A DNA stretch of 64,000 nt from Streptomyces sp. Tue6028 (lineage in GTDB: Bacteria; Actinomycetota; Actinomycetes; Streptomycetales; Streptomycetaceae), in the NCBI RefSeq assembly GCF_002300165.1, contig NZ_MLCE01000019.1:124001-188000 (forward strand), in the 5' to 3' direction. Under the pieces are notes generated by a model. The model saw only the letters and a program-made list of their open reading frames with translations, searched no databases and had not been told where the DNA came from. The stretch's first letter is position 1. Each line of letters starts with the position of its first letter. Of this stretch, positions 55,879 to 63,964 are shown one piece after another. A program made the position numbers and the translations under genes.

Positions 55879-57093
55879 CTACTTGAACTTGCGGCTGGTC
55901 GCCAGATAGACCTGCTTGGCGTTCTTGCCGAGGCGCGGTCCGGTGATGAACGACTTGCGGTCGCTGAGCGAGTTGTTGGAGACCAGATAGGTCCGGCCGT
56001 TGTGCGACATGAACCAGGGGCCGCCCGAGGCACCGCCGTTCATCGTGCAGCCGATCATGAACTGGGCGGGGACGTTGCGCGCCAGCACGAAGCGCTTGGT
56101 CGCGCCCCGGCAGTCGTACATCTTCGACCCGTCGTACGGCGCCTCGGCGGGGTAGCCGCGGACCTTCATGTTCTTGACCTTGTTGGCCGCCGGGGCGTTG
56201 AACCACACCGGCAGCGCCGAACCGAGGCGCTCCTGGAGGGACTTGCCGCCGTTCTCGGGCTTCACGTGCAGCACGGCGTAGTCGTAGCCGGCGGCCGCGT
56301 TGCCCTGGTGTCCGCCACCGGCGATCCACTGGGAGGACGTGGTCGCCCAGTTCGCCCACCAGATGCCGTACGGGGACACGGACTTGGCGCGCGGGTCGGT
56401 GATCTGCCGGTTGCTCAGCTTCGCGCCGTTGTTGAAGGAGGGGACGAAGGCGATGTTGCGGTACCAGCCGCCGCCCTTGCCGGCGTGCACACAGTGACCC
56501 GCGGTCCACACCATGTTCGACTTGCCCGGGTGCGCCGGGTCGGTGACGACCGCGGCGGAGCACACCATGCTGCCCTGGGGCGAGGTGAAGAACAGCTTGC
56601 CGACCGGCGGGGCGTAGTGGTGGTAGGTCGCCTTCACCTTGGTGGCGGCCTTCCGCTTCACCTTGCCGTCGGGCAGGTACGAGGTGGCGCTGCTGCCGGA
56701 ACCGGAACTGGTGCTGCCCGCCTCGGCGACCGGCATGCCGGCCTTCGCCTGCGCCATCCGCTCCGGCGTCCAGAAGTCCTTGATGTACGGGTTGGCGAAG
56801 TCCTCGGCCTTGGAGGCCCAATCGCCGAAGTCCTTCCAGCCGCCGTTCTTCCACTTGTCCAGGGCGTCGCCGCTCAGGTCGGTGGGGATACCGGCGGGCA
56901 GCTTGTAGCCGCCGAGCGAGGTGGAACCGTCGTCGTCACCGGTGTCGACGTTCTTGTCCGCCTGGGCGGACGACGTGGGCTGCGAACCGGCCGCATCGTC
57001 GTCCTTCTTGCTGTCACAGGCCGTGGTGGTGACCATGATGGCCGCGATCACGGCTGCGGCGGCCGCGAGCGAGCGGCTGCGTATGGATGGCAT
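55879..57093 (-). CDS. Lipoprotein trypsin-like serine peptidase
   Basis: 404 residues. The signal sequence ends in a lipobox Cys ('VIAAIMVTTTAC', about residue 26), so the protein is anchored on the outer face of the membrane. An Asp/Ser/Gly-rich linker and a helical propeptide-like region ('LSGDALDKWKNGGWKDFGDWASKAEDF') precede a chymotrypsin-fold domain with triad His200 ('WTAGHCVHAG'), Asp271 ('GYDYAVLHV') and Ser356 ('MNGGASGGPWFM'). Likely a cell-envelope protease; substrates unknown. ATG 57093 follows GGGGAAAAGG. It is monocistronic and ends at the paired terminators. Confidence 0.9.
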   Translation of the reverse strand: MPSIRSRSLAAAAAVIAAIMVTTTACDSKKDDDAAGSQPTSSAQADKNVDTGDDDGSTSLGGYKLPAGIPTDLSGDALDKWKNGGWKDFGDWASKAEDFANPYIKDFWTPERMAQAKAGMPVAEAGSTSSGSGSSATSYLPDGKVKRKAATKVKATYHHYAPPVGKLFFTSPQGSMVCSAAVVTDPAHPGKSNMVWTAGHCVHAGKGGGWYRNIAFVPSFNNGAKLSNRQITDPRAKSVSPYGIWWANWATTSSQWIAGGGHQGNAAAGYDYAVLHVKPENGGKSLQERLGSALPVWFNAPAANKVKNMKVRGYPAEAPYDGSKMYDCRGATKRFVLARNVPAQFMIGCTMNGGASGGPWFMSHNGRTYLVSNNSLSDRKSFITGPRLGKNAKQVYLATSRKFK

Positions 57094-57332
57094 GGAGCCT
57101 TTTCCCCCTGTTGCTGCGTGCGTCGTGCCGCGCGCACCCGTCCGGGCCGCGCGCCCCACGTACGTATTGTCATGACCCGGATCAGACCGGGGCGTCTTTA
57201 CTATGCACGCACGGGGCCGCGCGGAGATCGCCGGGGAGCACTCAGCACACAACAACTACGCGGCGGATATGGATCCGTGACCTCGCACCGCCCGCCGGGG
57301 GACGACGAGGGCAGTGCCCTCGCCCGGGCCCG

Positions 57333-58028
57333 CTACGCGTCCAGGACCGTCCGCCACTGCCGGACCGCGTCCACCGAGACGGGTCCGCTCCAGCCGCCCG
57401 GACGCGCGGCGCCGCCGATGTGGAAGGCGTCGATGCCGGCGGCGCGCAGCCTCGGCACATGGTCGAGGCGCAGCCCGCCACCGACCATGATCCGCGGCTC
57501 GTAGCCCGGTTCGCCGCTCCGCGCGGCCTCGGCGACGAGGGTGGACAGCCCGTCGTCCACGCCCGCCGCGGAACCGGCGGTCAGATAGGCGTCCAGGCCC
57601 GGCAGGTCCGCGAGCTGCTTGCGCAGGGCGTCGCGGTCGGCGGCGCGGTCGATGGCGCGGTGGAAGGTCCAGTGGCAGCCGTCGAGTTCGGCGACGATCC
57701 GCTCCACGGCGGCCAGGTCGGCACCGCCGTGCTCGTCGAGGAAGCCGAGCACGAACTCGTCGGCCCCCGCGGAGCGCATCTCACCGGCGACGCGTACGAG
57801 CGTGTCGACGTCGCCCGCCGCGAAGCCGTCCGCCAGGCGGAGCATCACGCGCAGCGAGATGTCGACGGAGGCGCGAATGCCGGCGAAGGTCTTCACCGGC
57901 GGGGTGAGTCCGTCGGCGGCCATGTCGGTGACCAGCTCCAGCCGGTCCGCGCCTCCCGTCTGGGCGGCGACCGCGTCCTCCACGCCGAGGGCGATCACCT
58001 CCAGGACTGCGCTCTTGCGCTCGCTCAT
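57333..58028 (-). CDS. cutC: Copper homeostasis protein CutC
   Basis: 231-residue TIM-barrel protein of the CutC family. Seen: 'VLEVIALGVEDAVAAQTGGADRLELVTDMAADGLTPP', 'MRSAGADEFVLGFLDEHGGAD', 'WTFHRAID' and 'IMVGGGLRLDHVPRLRAAGIDAFHIGGAARPG'. The copper role is inherited from E. coli annotation and is contested; the true reaction is unknown. ATG 58028 has GAAGAGG. A dre-like sequence lies about 30 nt upstream. Confidence 0.9.
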   Translation of the reverse strand: MSERKSAVLEVIALGVEDAVAAQTGGADRLELVTDMAADGLTPPVKTFAGIRASVDISLRVMLRLADGFAAGDVDTLVRVAGEMRSAGADEFVLGFLDEHGGADLAAVERIVAELDGCHWTFHRAIDRAADRDALRKQLADLPGLDAYLTAGSAAGVDDGLSTLVAEAARSGEPGYEPRIMVGGGLRLDHVPRLRAAGIDAFHIGGAARPGGWSGPVSVDAVRQWRTVLDA

Positions 58029-58052
58029 CGGACCTCTTCCCTCAGGCGGCTA

Positions 58053-58067
58053 CAGGTCTAGTCCAAT
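58053..58067. promoter_or_regulatory. dre-like (DasR-type) sequence before cutC
   Basis: CAGGTCTAGTCCAAT compares well with the core TGGTCTAGACCA bound by the GntR-family regulator DasR (10 of 12 core positions in one alignment). It lies 25-39 nt upstream of the cutC ATG, inside the likely promoter. Assignment is by eye only. Confidence 0.4.
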
Positions 58068-58226
58068 CCCAGAGTACGCGTCCGCGATGTTCTTCGTCCC
58101 CTCCGCCCCTGCCGAACCCCGGACCGGCCCGGGACCGGACGCGCAGCGGGAACGGCGGGGGCGGAGCCCGTTAGGCCCGGTCCGGGACCGGAACCCCGGC
58201 GGGCCCGGCCGCGACGGCCGCCGGGG

Positions 58227-58901
58227 TCAGCCGAAGAGGTTCAGTTCCTCCTCCTTCGCGCCCGCAAGCTCGTACCGCGCCCCGTCGACCGGCCGCCCGG
58301 AGCACAGCCGTACGAGCGTGGCGGAGTCGCCGAGATACCGGGCCGGCGGCCGGTCCCCCGGCACGCTCCCCAGCCGCAGCGGCTCGTCGACGTCGTCGAG
58401 GTCGGCGTGCAGCGGCACGCGCTCCTTCTCACGGCTGATCCGCACGAGCAGCGTCAGCGCGTACGGCAGCCCGGCGCCCCCGTAGGCCCCGGGCGCGCCG
58501 AACGTCTCGCGCACGTCCCCGGCGTGCACCCACTCGCCGAGCGCGATGCCGTCGAGGACGCCCCCGGCCTCGGCGATCACCGGTCCGGCCTCGGTCATGC
58601 CCCGTTCCAGTTCGTCGACGACCTCGCCCGTGGACCAGCCGGCGCGGTCGGCGATGTCGCGGTCGTTGGACTCGGGGCTGAACACCCCGGGCTCGAAGCG
58701 GCTCTCGACCACCCGCATCAGCGCGGCCGAGCAGTGCGCCAGCAGGTCCCGCACGCTCCAGCCCGGACACGCGGCCGTCGGCAGCGCGAAGTCCGCGTCC
58801 GGGCGGGCGCGCAGCAGCGGCAGCAGCGCGTCGCGCTCGGCGAGCAGGAGCCGTCCGGGAAGTTCGGGGTCCCTCACGTCGTACGCATCTTCAGAAACCA
58901 T
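58227..58901 (-). CDS. Maleylpyruvate isomerase family mycothiol-dependent protein
   Basis: 224-residue DinB/MDMPI-fold protein (TIGR03083 type). The helical bundle has 'CPGWSVRDLLAHCSAALMRVVE' with the first His, Glu in 'GEVVDELERGMTE', and 'GEWVHAGDVRETFGAPG' with a second His; these are the expected divalent-metal ligands. A smaller C-terminal domain ends 'DSATLVRLCSGRPVDGARYELAGAKEEELNLFG', typical of the family. Uses mycothiol in characterised relatives; the substrate here is unknown. ATG 58901. Confidence 0.88.
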   Translation of the reverse strand: MVSEDAYDVRDPELPGRLLLAERDALLPLLRARPDADFALPTAACPGWSVRDLLAHCSAALMRVVESRFEPGVFSPESNDRDIADRAGWSTGEVVDELERGMTEAGPVIAEAGGVLDGIALGEWVHAGDVRETFGAPGAYGGAGLPYALTLLVRISREKERVPLHADLDDVDEPLRLGSVPGDRPPARYLGDSATLVRLCSGRPVDGARYELAGAKEEELNLFG

Positions 58902-58985
58902 GGCTCCACGCTAGGCACCGCACCCGCACGACGGCGAGGACAATGACGACACGAACGGGCCGCGCCGGGACCGGCGAGGACCGGT

Positions 58986-59720
58986 GTGACGGACAGGACC
59001 GAGGAGTGGGGCGGGTTGGACGCGATGGACGAGACGGCGGCCGACGGGCGGCGGCACCCGGCCCACGAGGACCTGGAGAAGCGCTGGGAGGCGACGGTCC
59101 GGGCCGCCCGCGACACCGGGGGGCACGACCCCCTCGCCGGTGCCGCGCCCTCTCCGCACCCCTACGCGGCGAACCTGCTGGCCCGCTGGGCGGAACCCCA
59201 GCGCCGCTACCACACCACCGATCACCTCGTCGCGGTCCTCGGCCACATCGACGTCCTGGAGGAGTACGCCGAGGACCCGGCCGCAGTGCGGCTGGCGGCC
59301 TGGTTCCACGACGCCGTCTACCTCCCCGACCGCTCGGAGAACGAGGAGCGGTCCGCCCGGCTCGCCGAGCGCGCCCTGCGCGAACTGGGCGTCGGCCCGG
59401 CCCGCACGGACGAGGTCGTCCGGCTCGTCCGGCTCACCGTCACCCACTCCCCCGCGCCCGACGACGCCGACGGCGCCGTGCTGTGCGACGCCGACCTGGC
59501 CGTCCTGGCCGCTCCGCCGGAGGCGTACGCCGCGTACGCGGCGGCCGTGCGCGAGGAGTACGGATTCGTCCCGGACGACGCGTTCCGCGCGGGCCGCTCC
59601 GACGTCCTGCGGCAGCTCCTGGCGCTCCCGAAGCTGTTCAGGACGCCCTACGGGGAACGCGAGTGGGAGGAGCGGGCGCGCCGGAACATCGGCGCCGAGC
59701 TGGAACGCCTCGGCGCGTGA
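58986..59720 (+). CDS. HD-domain metal-dependent phosphohydrolase-like protein
   Basis: 244-residue protein with HD superfamily motifs: 'PQRRYHTTDHLVAVLGHID' (first His), 'LAAWFHDAVYLPD' (HD pair) and 'VLCDADLAVLA' (distal Asp), in an otherwise helical chain. Similar small HD proteins are called 'metal-dependent phosphohydrolase'; the substrate is unknown. GTG 58986 has GAGGA at 58976-58980; ATG 59025 is a shorter alternative. The gene is divergent from the MDMPI-like gene. Confidence 0.87.
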   Translation: MTDRTEEWGGLDAMDETAADGRRHPAHEDLEKRWEATVRAARDTGGHDPLAGAAPSPHPYAANLLARWAEPQRRYHTTDHLVAVLGHIDVLEEYAEDPAAVRLAAWFHDAVYLPDRSENEERSARLAERALRELGVGPARTDEVVRLVRLTVTHSPAPDDADGAVLCDADLAVLAAPPEAYAAYAAAVREEYGFVPDDAFRAGRSDVLRQLLALPKLFRTPYGEREWEERARRNIGAELERLGA

Positions 59721-59824
59721 CCGCCCGCCCCACCGGGTCCGGCGGGCCCGGTCCGGCGGACCCGACAGGACGGGCAGCGGAAAACCGGTTCGACGGCGAG
59801 CCCCGGACGACGTACGAAGGGGGC

Positions 59825-61135
59825 ATGCCCCCGATACCCCGCCCGTCGGACCCCGAGCGAGCCGCCACCCCCGCTCCCGTCCCCGCGTCCGGCCCGGCTC
59901 CCGCCGCCCGCCGGCCTCGCATGCCGCTGGCCGTGTACGTCCTCGGTCTCTCCGTCTTCGCCCTCGGCACCAGCGAGTTCATGCTCTCCGGTCTGCTGCC
60001 GCCGATCGCGGACGATCTGCACGTCACGATCCCGCGGGCGGGCCTGCTGATCTCCGCGTTCGCGATCGGCATGGTCGTGGGGGCGCCGCTGCTCGCGGTG
60101 GCGACGCTGCGGCTGCCCCGCCGCACCACCCTCGTCGGTCTGCTCGCGCTCTTCGGGCTGGGCCAGGTCGCGGGCGCGCTCGCACCGACGTACGCGACGC
60201 TGTTCGTGTCGCGTGTCGTCAGCGCGCTCGCCTGCGCGGGGTTCTGGGCGGTCGGGGCGGCGGTGGCCGTCGCGATGGTCCCGCCGGGCAGCCGGGCCCG
60301 CGCGCTCTCCGTGATGATCGGCGGGCTGTCCATAGCCAACGTGCTGGGTGTGCCGGCCGGCGCGTTCCTCGGGGGCGGTCTGGGCTGGCGGGCCGCCTTC
60401 TGGGCCGTCGCCGCCGCTTCGGCGGTCGCCCTCGTCGGGGTCGTCACCCTCGTCCCGCGCATCCCGCTCCCCGAGAAGAGGCCGCGCCTGAGGCGGGAAC
60501 TGCGGATCTTCCGCGACCGCCAGGTCTGGTTGTCCATCTGCGTGATCGCGCTCGCCGCGGCGGCGGTCTTCTGCGCGTTCAGCTATCTCGCCCCGCTCCT
60601 CACCGATGTCGCCGGGCTGGACGACGGCTGGGTGCCGACCGTGCTGGCCCTCTTCGGGGTCGGCGCGTTCATCGGTACGGCGATCGGGGGCCGCCTCGCC
60701 GACGCGCACCTCTTCGGCGTCCTGCTCGGCGGCCTCGCGGCCGACACGGTCGTCCTCGTCGCGCTCGCCCTCCTCGGACGGTGGGCGGTCGGCGCCGTCG
60801 TGCTCTCCTTCCTCCTCGGCATCGCCTGCTTCTGCACGGCGCCCGCGCTCAACGCCCGCATGTTCAACGTGGCCACGGCGGCCCCCACCCTGGCCGGTGC
60901 CACGACCACGGCCGCCTTCAACCTGGGCAACACCGGCGGTCCCTGGATCGGCGGCACGGTCATCGACGCGGGGTTCGGGTACGCGTCGACGGCGTGGGCG
61001 GGAGCGGCCCTGGCCGCGGCCGCCATCGGCGTGACCGCGCTCTCGCTGCGCCTGCACCGCCGCGCGGGGAACGGGAACTCACGGGTCGTGACCGCTGCCG
61101 GCACGGCGAACAATTCGGTACGTACGAAGGCGTGA
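59825..61135 (+). CDS. MFS drug exporter (Cmx/CmrA-like)
   Basis: 436-residue 12-helix major facilitator, DHA1 type, like the Streptomyces chloramphenicol efflux proteins and AraJ. Helix 1 is 'VYVLGLSVFALGTSEFMLSGLLPPIADDL'; motif A-like 'LAVATLRLPRRTTLVGLL'; helix 5 motif C 'GGLSIANVLGVPAGAFLGGGLGWRAAFW'. Extrudes small hydrophobic compounds by proton antiport; the drug is unknown. ATG 59825 is 1-2 nt from GAAGGGGG. No regulator adjacent. Confidence 0.92.
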   Translation: MPPIPRPSDPERAATPAPVPASGPAPAARRPRMPLAVYVLGLSVFALGTSEFMLSGLLPPIADDLHVTIPRAGLLISAFAIGMVVGAPLLAVATLRLPRRTTLVGLLALFGLGQVAGALAPTYATLFVSRVVSALACAGFWAVGAAVAVAMVPPGSRARALSVMIGGLSIANVLGVPAGAFLGGGLGWRAAFWAVAAASAVALVGVVTLVPRIPLPEKRPRLRRELRIFRDRQVWLSICVIALAAAAVFCAFSYLAPLLTDVAGLDDGWVPTVLALFGVGAFIGTAIGGRLADAHLFGVLLGGLAADTVVLVALALLGRWAVGAVVLSFLLGIACFCTAPALNARMFNVATAAPTLAGATTTAAFNLGNTGGPWIGGTVIDAGFGYASTAWAGAALAAAAIGVTALSLRLHRRAGNGNSRVVTAAGTANNSVRTKA

Positions 61136-61155
61136 GGGGACCTATCCTCGCCCGC

Positions 61156-62259
61156 ATGGCAGACATGGGCGGGGATCAGGTGTCGGAGGCCGTCGAGGGA
61201 AGCGTGGCCGTGCTGCGCGCCGCGGCCGGGCTGGACTGGGAGGGGACCCCGGCGGGCCGTCTCGCATGGAACTGCCGACGGACGGCGGAGCACATCGCCG
61301 GTGACCTGATCGCGTACGCGGGGCAGTTGGCCGGGCGGGCCACCGAGGCGTACGTCCCGTTCGAGATCGTGATGGAGGACGGCACCGACCACGCGGGGGT
61401 CGTCGACGTGATCGGGACGACGGGCGCGCTGCTGGCCGCCGCCGTGCGCACCACGCCGCGCGAGGTGCGCGCGTTCCACCCGTACCCGTTCCGCAGCGCG
61501 AACCGCGAGGGCTTCGCCGCGATGGGCGTCGCCGAGGTCCTCCTGCACACCCATGACATCGCCGAGGGCCTCGGACTCGCCTACGAGCCCCCGGCCGCGC
61601 TCTGCGAGGCCGTGCTGACCCGGATCTTCCCGCACGTCCGGCCCGGTCCCGACCACTGGCGCACCCTGCTGTGGGCGACCGGCCGGGGTGACCTGCCCGG
61701 CCGCGCCCCGGTCACCGACTGGCGCTGGAGCAACAATCTGGTGATCGGCACCGAGCGGCTCACCCTCCAGGGGGTCACCCCGGCCGCCGCGGCCGATCTG
61801 AGCACGGGCGGCACGGGCGGCTTCGCGTGGATCGAGGGCGGCCCGTTCGAAGGCACCCGGGAGGCCGCCGGGATGGTCGTGAAGGCGTACGAGGGCGGGG
61901 TGCACCGGCCGGAGTGGGGCCTGTTCGTCCTGGTGCGCCGGGAGGACGGCCGTGCGGTCGGCGGGATGGGCTTCCACGGCGCACCCGACGAGGACGGCCG
62001 TGCGGAGGTCGGCTACGACCTCGCGGAGCACGCCCGCGGCCACGGCTACGCGACCGAGGCGCTGCGCGCCCTGGCCGCCGAGGCCCTGGCCCGCGACGAC
62101 GTCACGACCCTCTTCGCCGCCATCGACCGGGCCAACGCCCCCTCCCAGGGCGTGATCTCCCGCGCCGGGTTCACGCGGGTGAGCGAGGATGTGGAGCAGT
62201 ACGCGTACGAACTGCGCGGCCTGGACCGTTCCTTGCGGCTCTACGCCCGCGAGAGCTGA
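61156..62259 (+). CDS. Fusion of MDMPI-like domain and GNAT acetyltransferase
   Basis: 367 residues in two parts. 1-195 is a DinB/maleylpyruvate-isomerase-like bundle ('LAWNCRRTAEHIAGDLIAYAGQLAGRAT' with His; 'MGVAEVLLHTHDIAEGLGLAYEPP' with His-x-His). 200-367 is a GNAT N-acetyltransferase: beta strands 'GLFVLVRREDGRAVGGMGFHG', acetyl-CoA loop region 'VGYDLAEHARGHGYATEALRALAAEAL', and 'DVTTLFAAIDRANAPSQGVISRAGF', as in RimJ/RimL types. Mycothiol-related chemistry plus acetylation in one chain is suggestive, but the role is unknown. TATCCT ends 7 nt before ATG 61156, suggesting a leaderless mRNA. Confidence 0.88.
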   Translation: MADMGGDQVSEAVEGSVAVLRAAAGLDWEGTPAGRLAWNCRRTAEHIAGDLIAYAGQLAGRATEAYVPFEIVMEDGTDHAGVVDVIGTTGALLAAAVRTTPREVRAFHPYPFRSANREGFAAMGVAEVLLHTHDIAEGLGLAYEPPAALCEAVLTRIFPHVRPGPDHWRTLLWATGRGDLPGRAPVTDWRWSNNLVIGTERLTLQGVTPAAAADLSTGGTGGFAWIEGGPFEGTREAAGMVVKAYEGGVHRPEWGLFVLVRREDGRAVGGMGFHGAPDEDGRAEVGYDLAEHARGHGYATEALRALAAEALARDDVTTLFAAIDRANAPSQGVISRAGFTRVSEDVEQYAYELRGLDRSLRLYARES

Positions 62260-62454
62260 CCCGGCCCCGCCCCGGGCCGGTGCCGCCCGGAGCCGCCCGC
62301 CGGGTCTGCGTCCATCGGCGCAGTCCCGTCCAGCGGGGTGGCGTACCTCAGGCGGATCCGTGGCGTTCCGCACCCCCCGCACCCGCGCCCGCTCCCGATA
62401 ATGCCTTCACCGCGGCGTGCGCGCCGCGCCGTTGTCGTGGATCGGGGGAACACG

Positions 62455-63201
62455 ATGAGCCGGCACGACCCACAGCCGCAACCGCAGCCGCCCGGACCGC
62501 CCGCGCCCCCGGACCCCGGCCATCTGCTGGCCCGCACAGGGGTGCGGTGGACCATCATCGGCGTACTGGTCAGCACCCTGCTGACGGTCGTCGGTCTGGT
62601 GGTGCAGGCGCGGCAGGGCCATGACGACACCGCCCGCGGGGGTTCGAGCGCGGGCGCCTCCGGCACGAACGGCGGCCCCGGCCCGTCCGAGGTGACACAG
62701 CCGGTGACGGCGCCGGCGACGGCGCCGGTGACCTCACCGCCCGACGACGGCAGCGGTCTGACGGCCGCCGAGCGCGCGCTGCGCGACTCGCTCAACAGCG
62801 ACCAGTGGCGGCGCGAGAGCTGCGAGCGCGAGACGGCACCGGGCGCGACGGCCGCGCTGAAGTGCACGGTGACGACGTCCGACGCCGGCGCGGGGACCGT
62901 CACCACGAAGGCGGACATCGCGCTGTACCCGTCGAGGAGCAAGCTCCAGGAGGTGTACCGGAGTTATGCCGCGAACCTCCCGGAGGGCAACTGCGACCAG
63001 ACCATGAACGTCCGCGGCACGTGGCACGAGAACGGCTCCTCCGCCCCCGCCGGGGACATGGCCTGCTACACCGCCGACACCACCCGGTACGTCATCTTCT
63101 GCACGTACTACGACCGCCCGGCCCTGTTCCAGGTCACCGGGGCGGACCCCGCCGCGCTGACCAGCTGGTGGCACACCCTCGACCCGGTGTTCACGGACTG
63201 A
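62455..63201 (+). CDS. Membrane-anchored extracytoplasmic protein
   Basis: 248 residues: a Pro/Gln-rich cytoplasmic N-terminus ('HDPQPQPQPPGPPAPPDPG'), one TM ('RWTIIGVLVSTLLTVVGLVVQA'), a Gly/Ser/Thr/Pro stalk and an outer domain with four Cys likely in two disulfides ('SCERETAPGATAALKCTV', 'CDQTMN...MACYTAD'). The outer domain resembles those at the end of actinobacterial Ser/Thr kinases, but no kinase is present. ATG 62455 has GGGGGAA. Function unknown. Confidence 0.8.
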   Translation: MSRHDPQPQPQPPGPPAPPDPGHLLARTGVRWTIIGVLVSTLLTVVGLVVQARQGHDDTARGGSSAGASGTNGGPGPSEVTQPVTAPATAPVTSPPDDGSGLTAAERALRDSLNSDQWRRESCERETAPGATAALKCTVTTSDAGAGTVTTKADIALYPSRSKLQEVYRSYAANLPEGNCDQTMNVRGTWHENGSSAPAGDMACYTADTTRYVIFCTYYDRPALFQVTGADPAALTSWWHTLDPVFTD

Positions 63202-63237
63202 GGCTCCGGCGGGCCCGGTCCGCCCCGGACTCCCCGG

Positions 63238-63501
63238 TCACGTGCGCCGCTTGCGCCGGCGCAGCCCCGCCGCGTGCAGCAGCCGCACCACCTCGCGGCT
63301 GCTGACCTGCACCGCACCGGCCGCGACGGCGTCCGCGTAGCGGTGTTCGGGGATGTCGTAGTGGTCGCGCTCGAAGGCCCGCCGGGGTGCGCCCAACCCG
63401 TCCGCGAACGCGTGCAGTTCGTCGTAGGAGACGTCGCTGATCAGGTGGGACCACCATCGACCGTGCCCGGGCCAGGTGGGCGGGTCGATGTAGACCGTCA
63501 C
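63238..63501 (-). CDS. DUF4031 protein
   Basis: 87-residue protein: 'VTVYIDPPTWPGHGRWWSHLISDVSYDELHAFADGLG', with the typical DUF4031 core, then 'ERDHYDIPEHRYADAVAAGAVQVSSREVVRLL'. Function unknown. GTG 63501 has GGAGG 9 nt upstream and shares GTGA with the stop of the upstream zinc-ribbon gene, so the two are one translational unit. Confidence 0.88.
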   Translation of the reverse strand: MTVYIDPPTWPGHGRWWSHLISDVSYDELHAFADGLGAPRRAFERDHYDIPEHRYADAVAAGAVQVSSREVVRLLHAAGLRRRKRRT

Positions 63502-63881
63502 GAGGAGGGGCCTCCACCCGTCGCCGAGCCCAGCGAGCCCACCGAGGCCACCTTCACGCCCACCTTGTGGCACACCCAGTGCGGGTCGGGCCCCAACTCG
63601 GGCTCCACGTCGAGGGCGTGCGGATCGCCGGAGCCGCACACCGGGCACAGCGGCCACCGCCCGTACTTCTCCAGCAGCGCGTCCTGCACGTCCTGGGCGA
63701 CCAGCCCCGCGACATAGCCCGCGCCCTCCGGCCACTGCTCGACCCACCAGCGGCGCTGCACCACCGACTCCTCCACGAGGCTGACGACGTCCGCCTCGGC
63801 GACCTCACCTGCGACCAGGTCGGCGAGTACGAGGGAGCGCGCGGCATGCAGGGCCTGCTCCAGGGGGCTGATGGGGTCCAT
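63498..63881 (-). CDS. Hypothetical protein with zinc-ribbon-like Cys/His set
   Basis: 127 residues: a helical N-terminal half ('LEQALHAARSLVLADLVAGEVAEADVVSLVEESVV', 'WWVEQWPEGAGYVAGLVAQDVQDALL') and a C-terminal 'WPLCPVCGSGDPHALDVEPELGPDPHWVCHKVG', with CxxC...H...CH ligands. Family not recognised; conserved-looking in Streptomyces. ATG 63881 follows GGGGAC. Coupled to DUF4031 by GTGA. Confidence 0.78.
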   Translation of the reverse strand: MDPISPLEQALHAARSLVLADLVAGEVAEADVVSLVEESVVQRRWWVEQWPEGAGYVAGLVAQDVQDALLEKYGRWPLCPVCGSGDPHALDVEPELGPDPHWVCHKVGVKVASVGSLGSATGGGPSS

Positions 63882-63900
63882 GTCCCCATTGTGCGCACCC

Positions 63901-63964
63901 TTGACCGTATGCCCCAAAGGAAAATATCTTTCATCATGTGACCAATGACGTGAAGGAAATTTTC
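63901..63964 (+). promoter_or_regulatory. Outward promoter with imperfect dyad at the window edge
   Basis: TTGACC (63901-63906) and TATCTT (63925-63930), 18-bp spacer, read rightward. Overlapping them, GAAAATATCTTTCA (63920-63933) faces TGAAGGAAATTTTC (63951-63964), matching at 12 of 14 positions when folded. This is the most AT-rich stretch at the end of the window. Confidence 0.55.
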
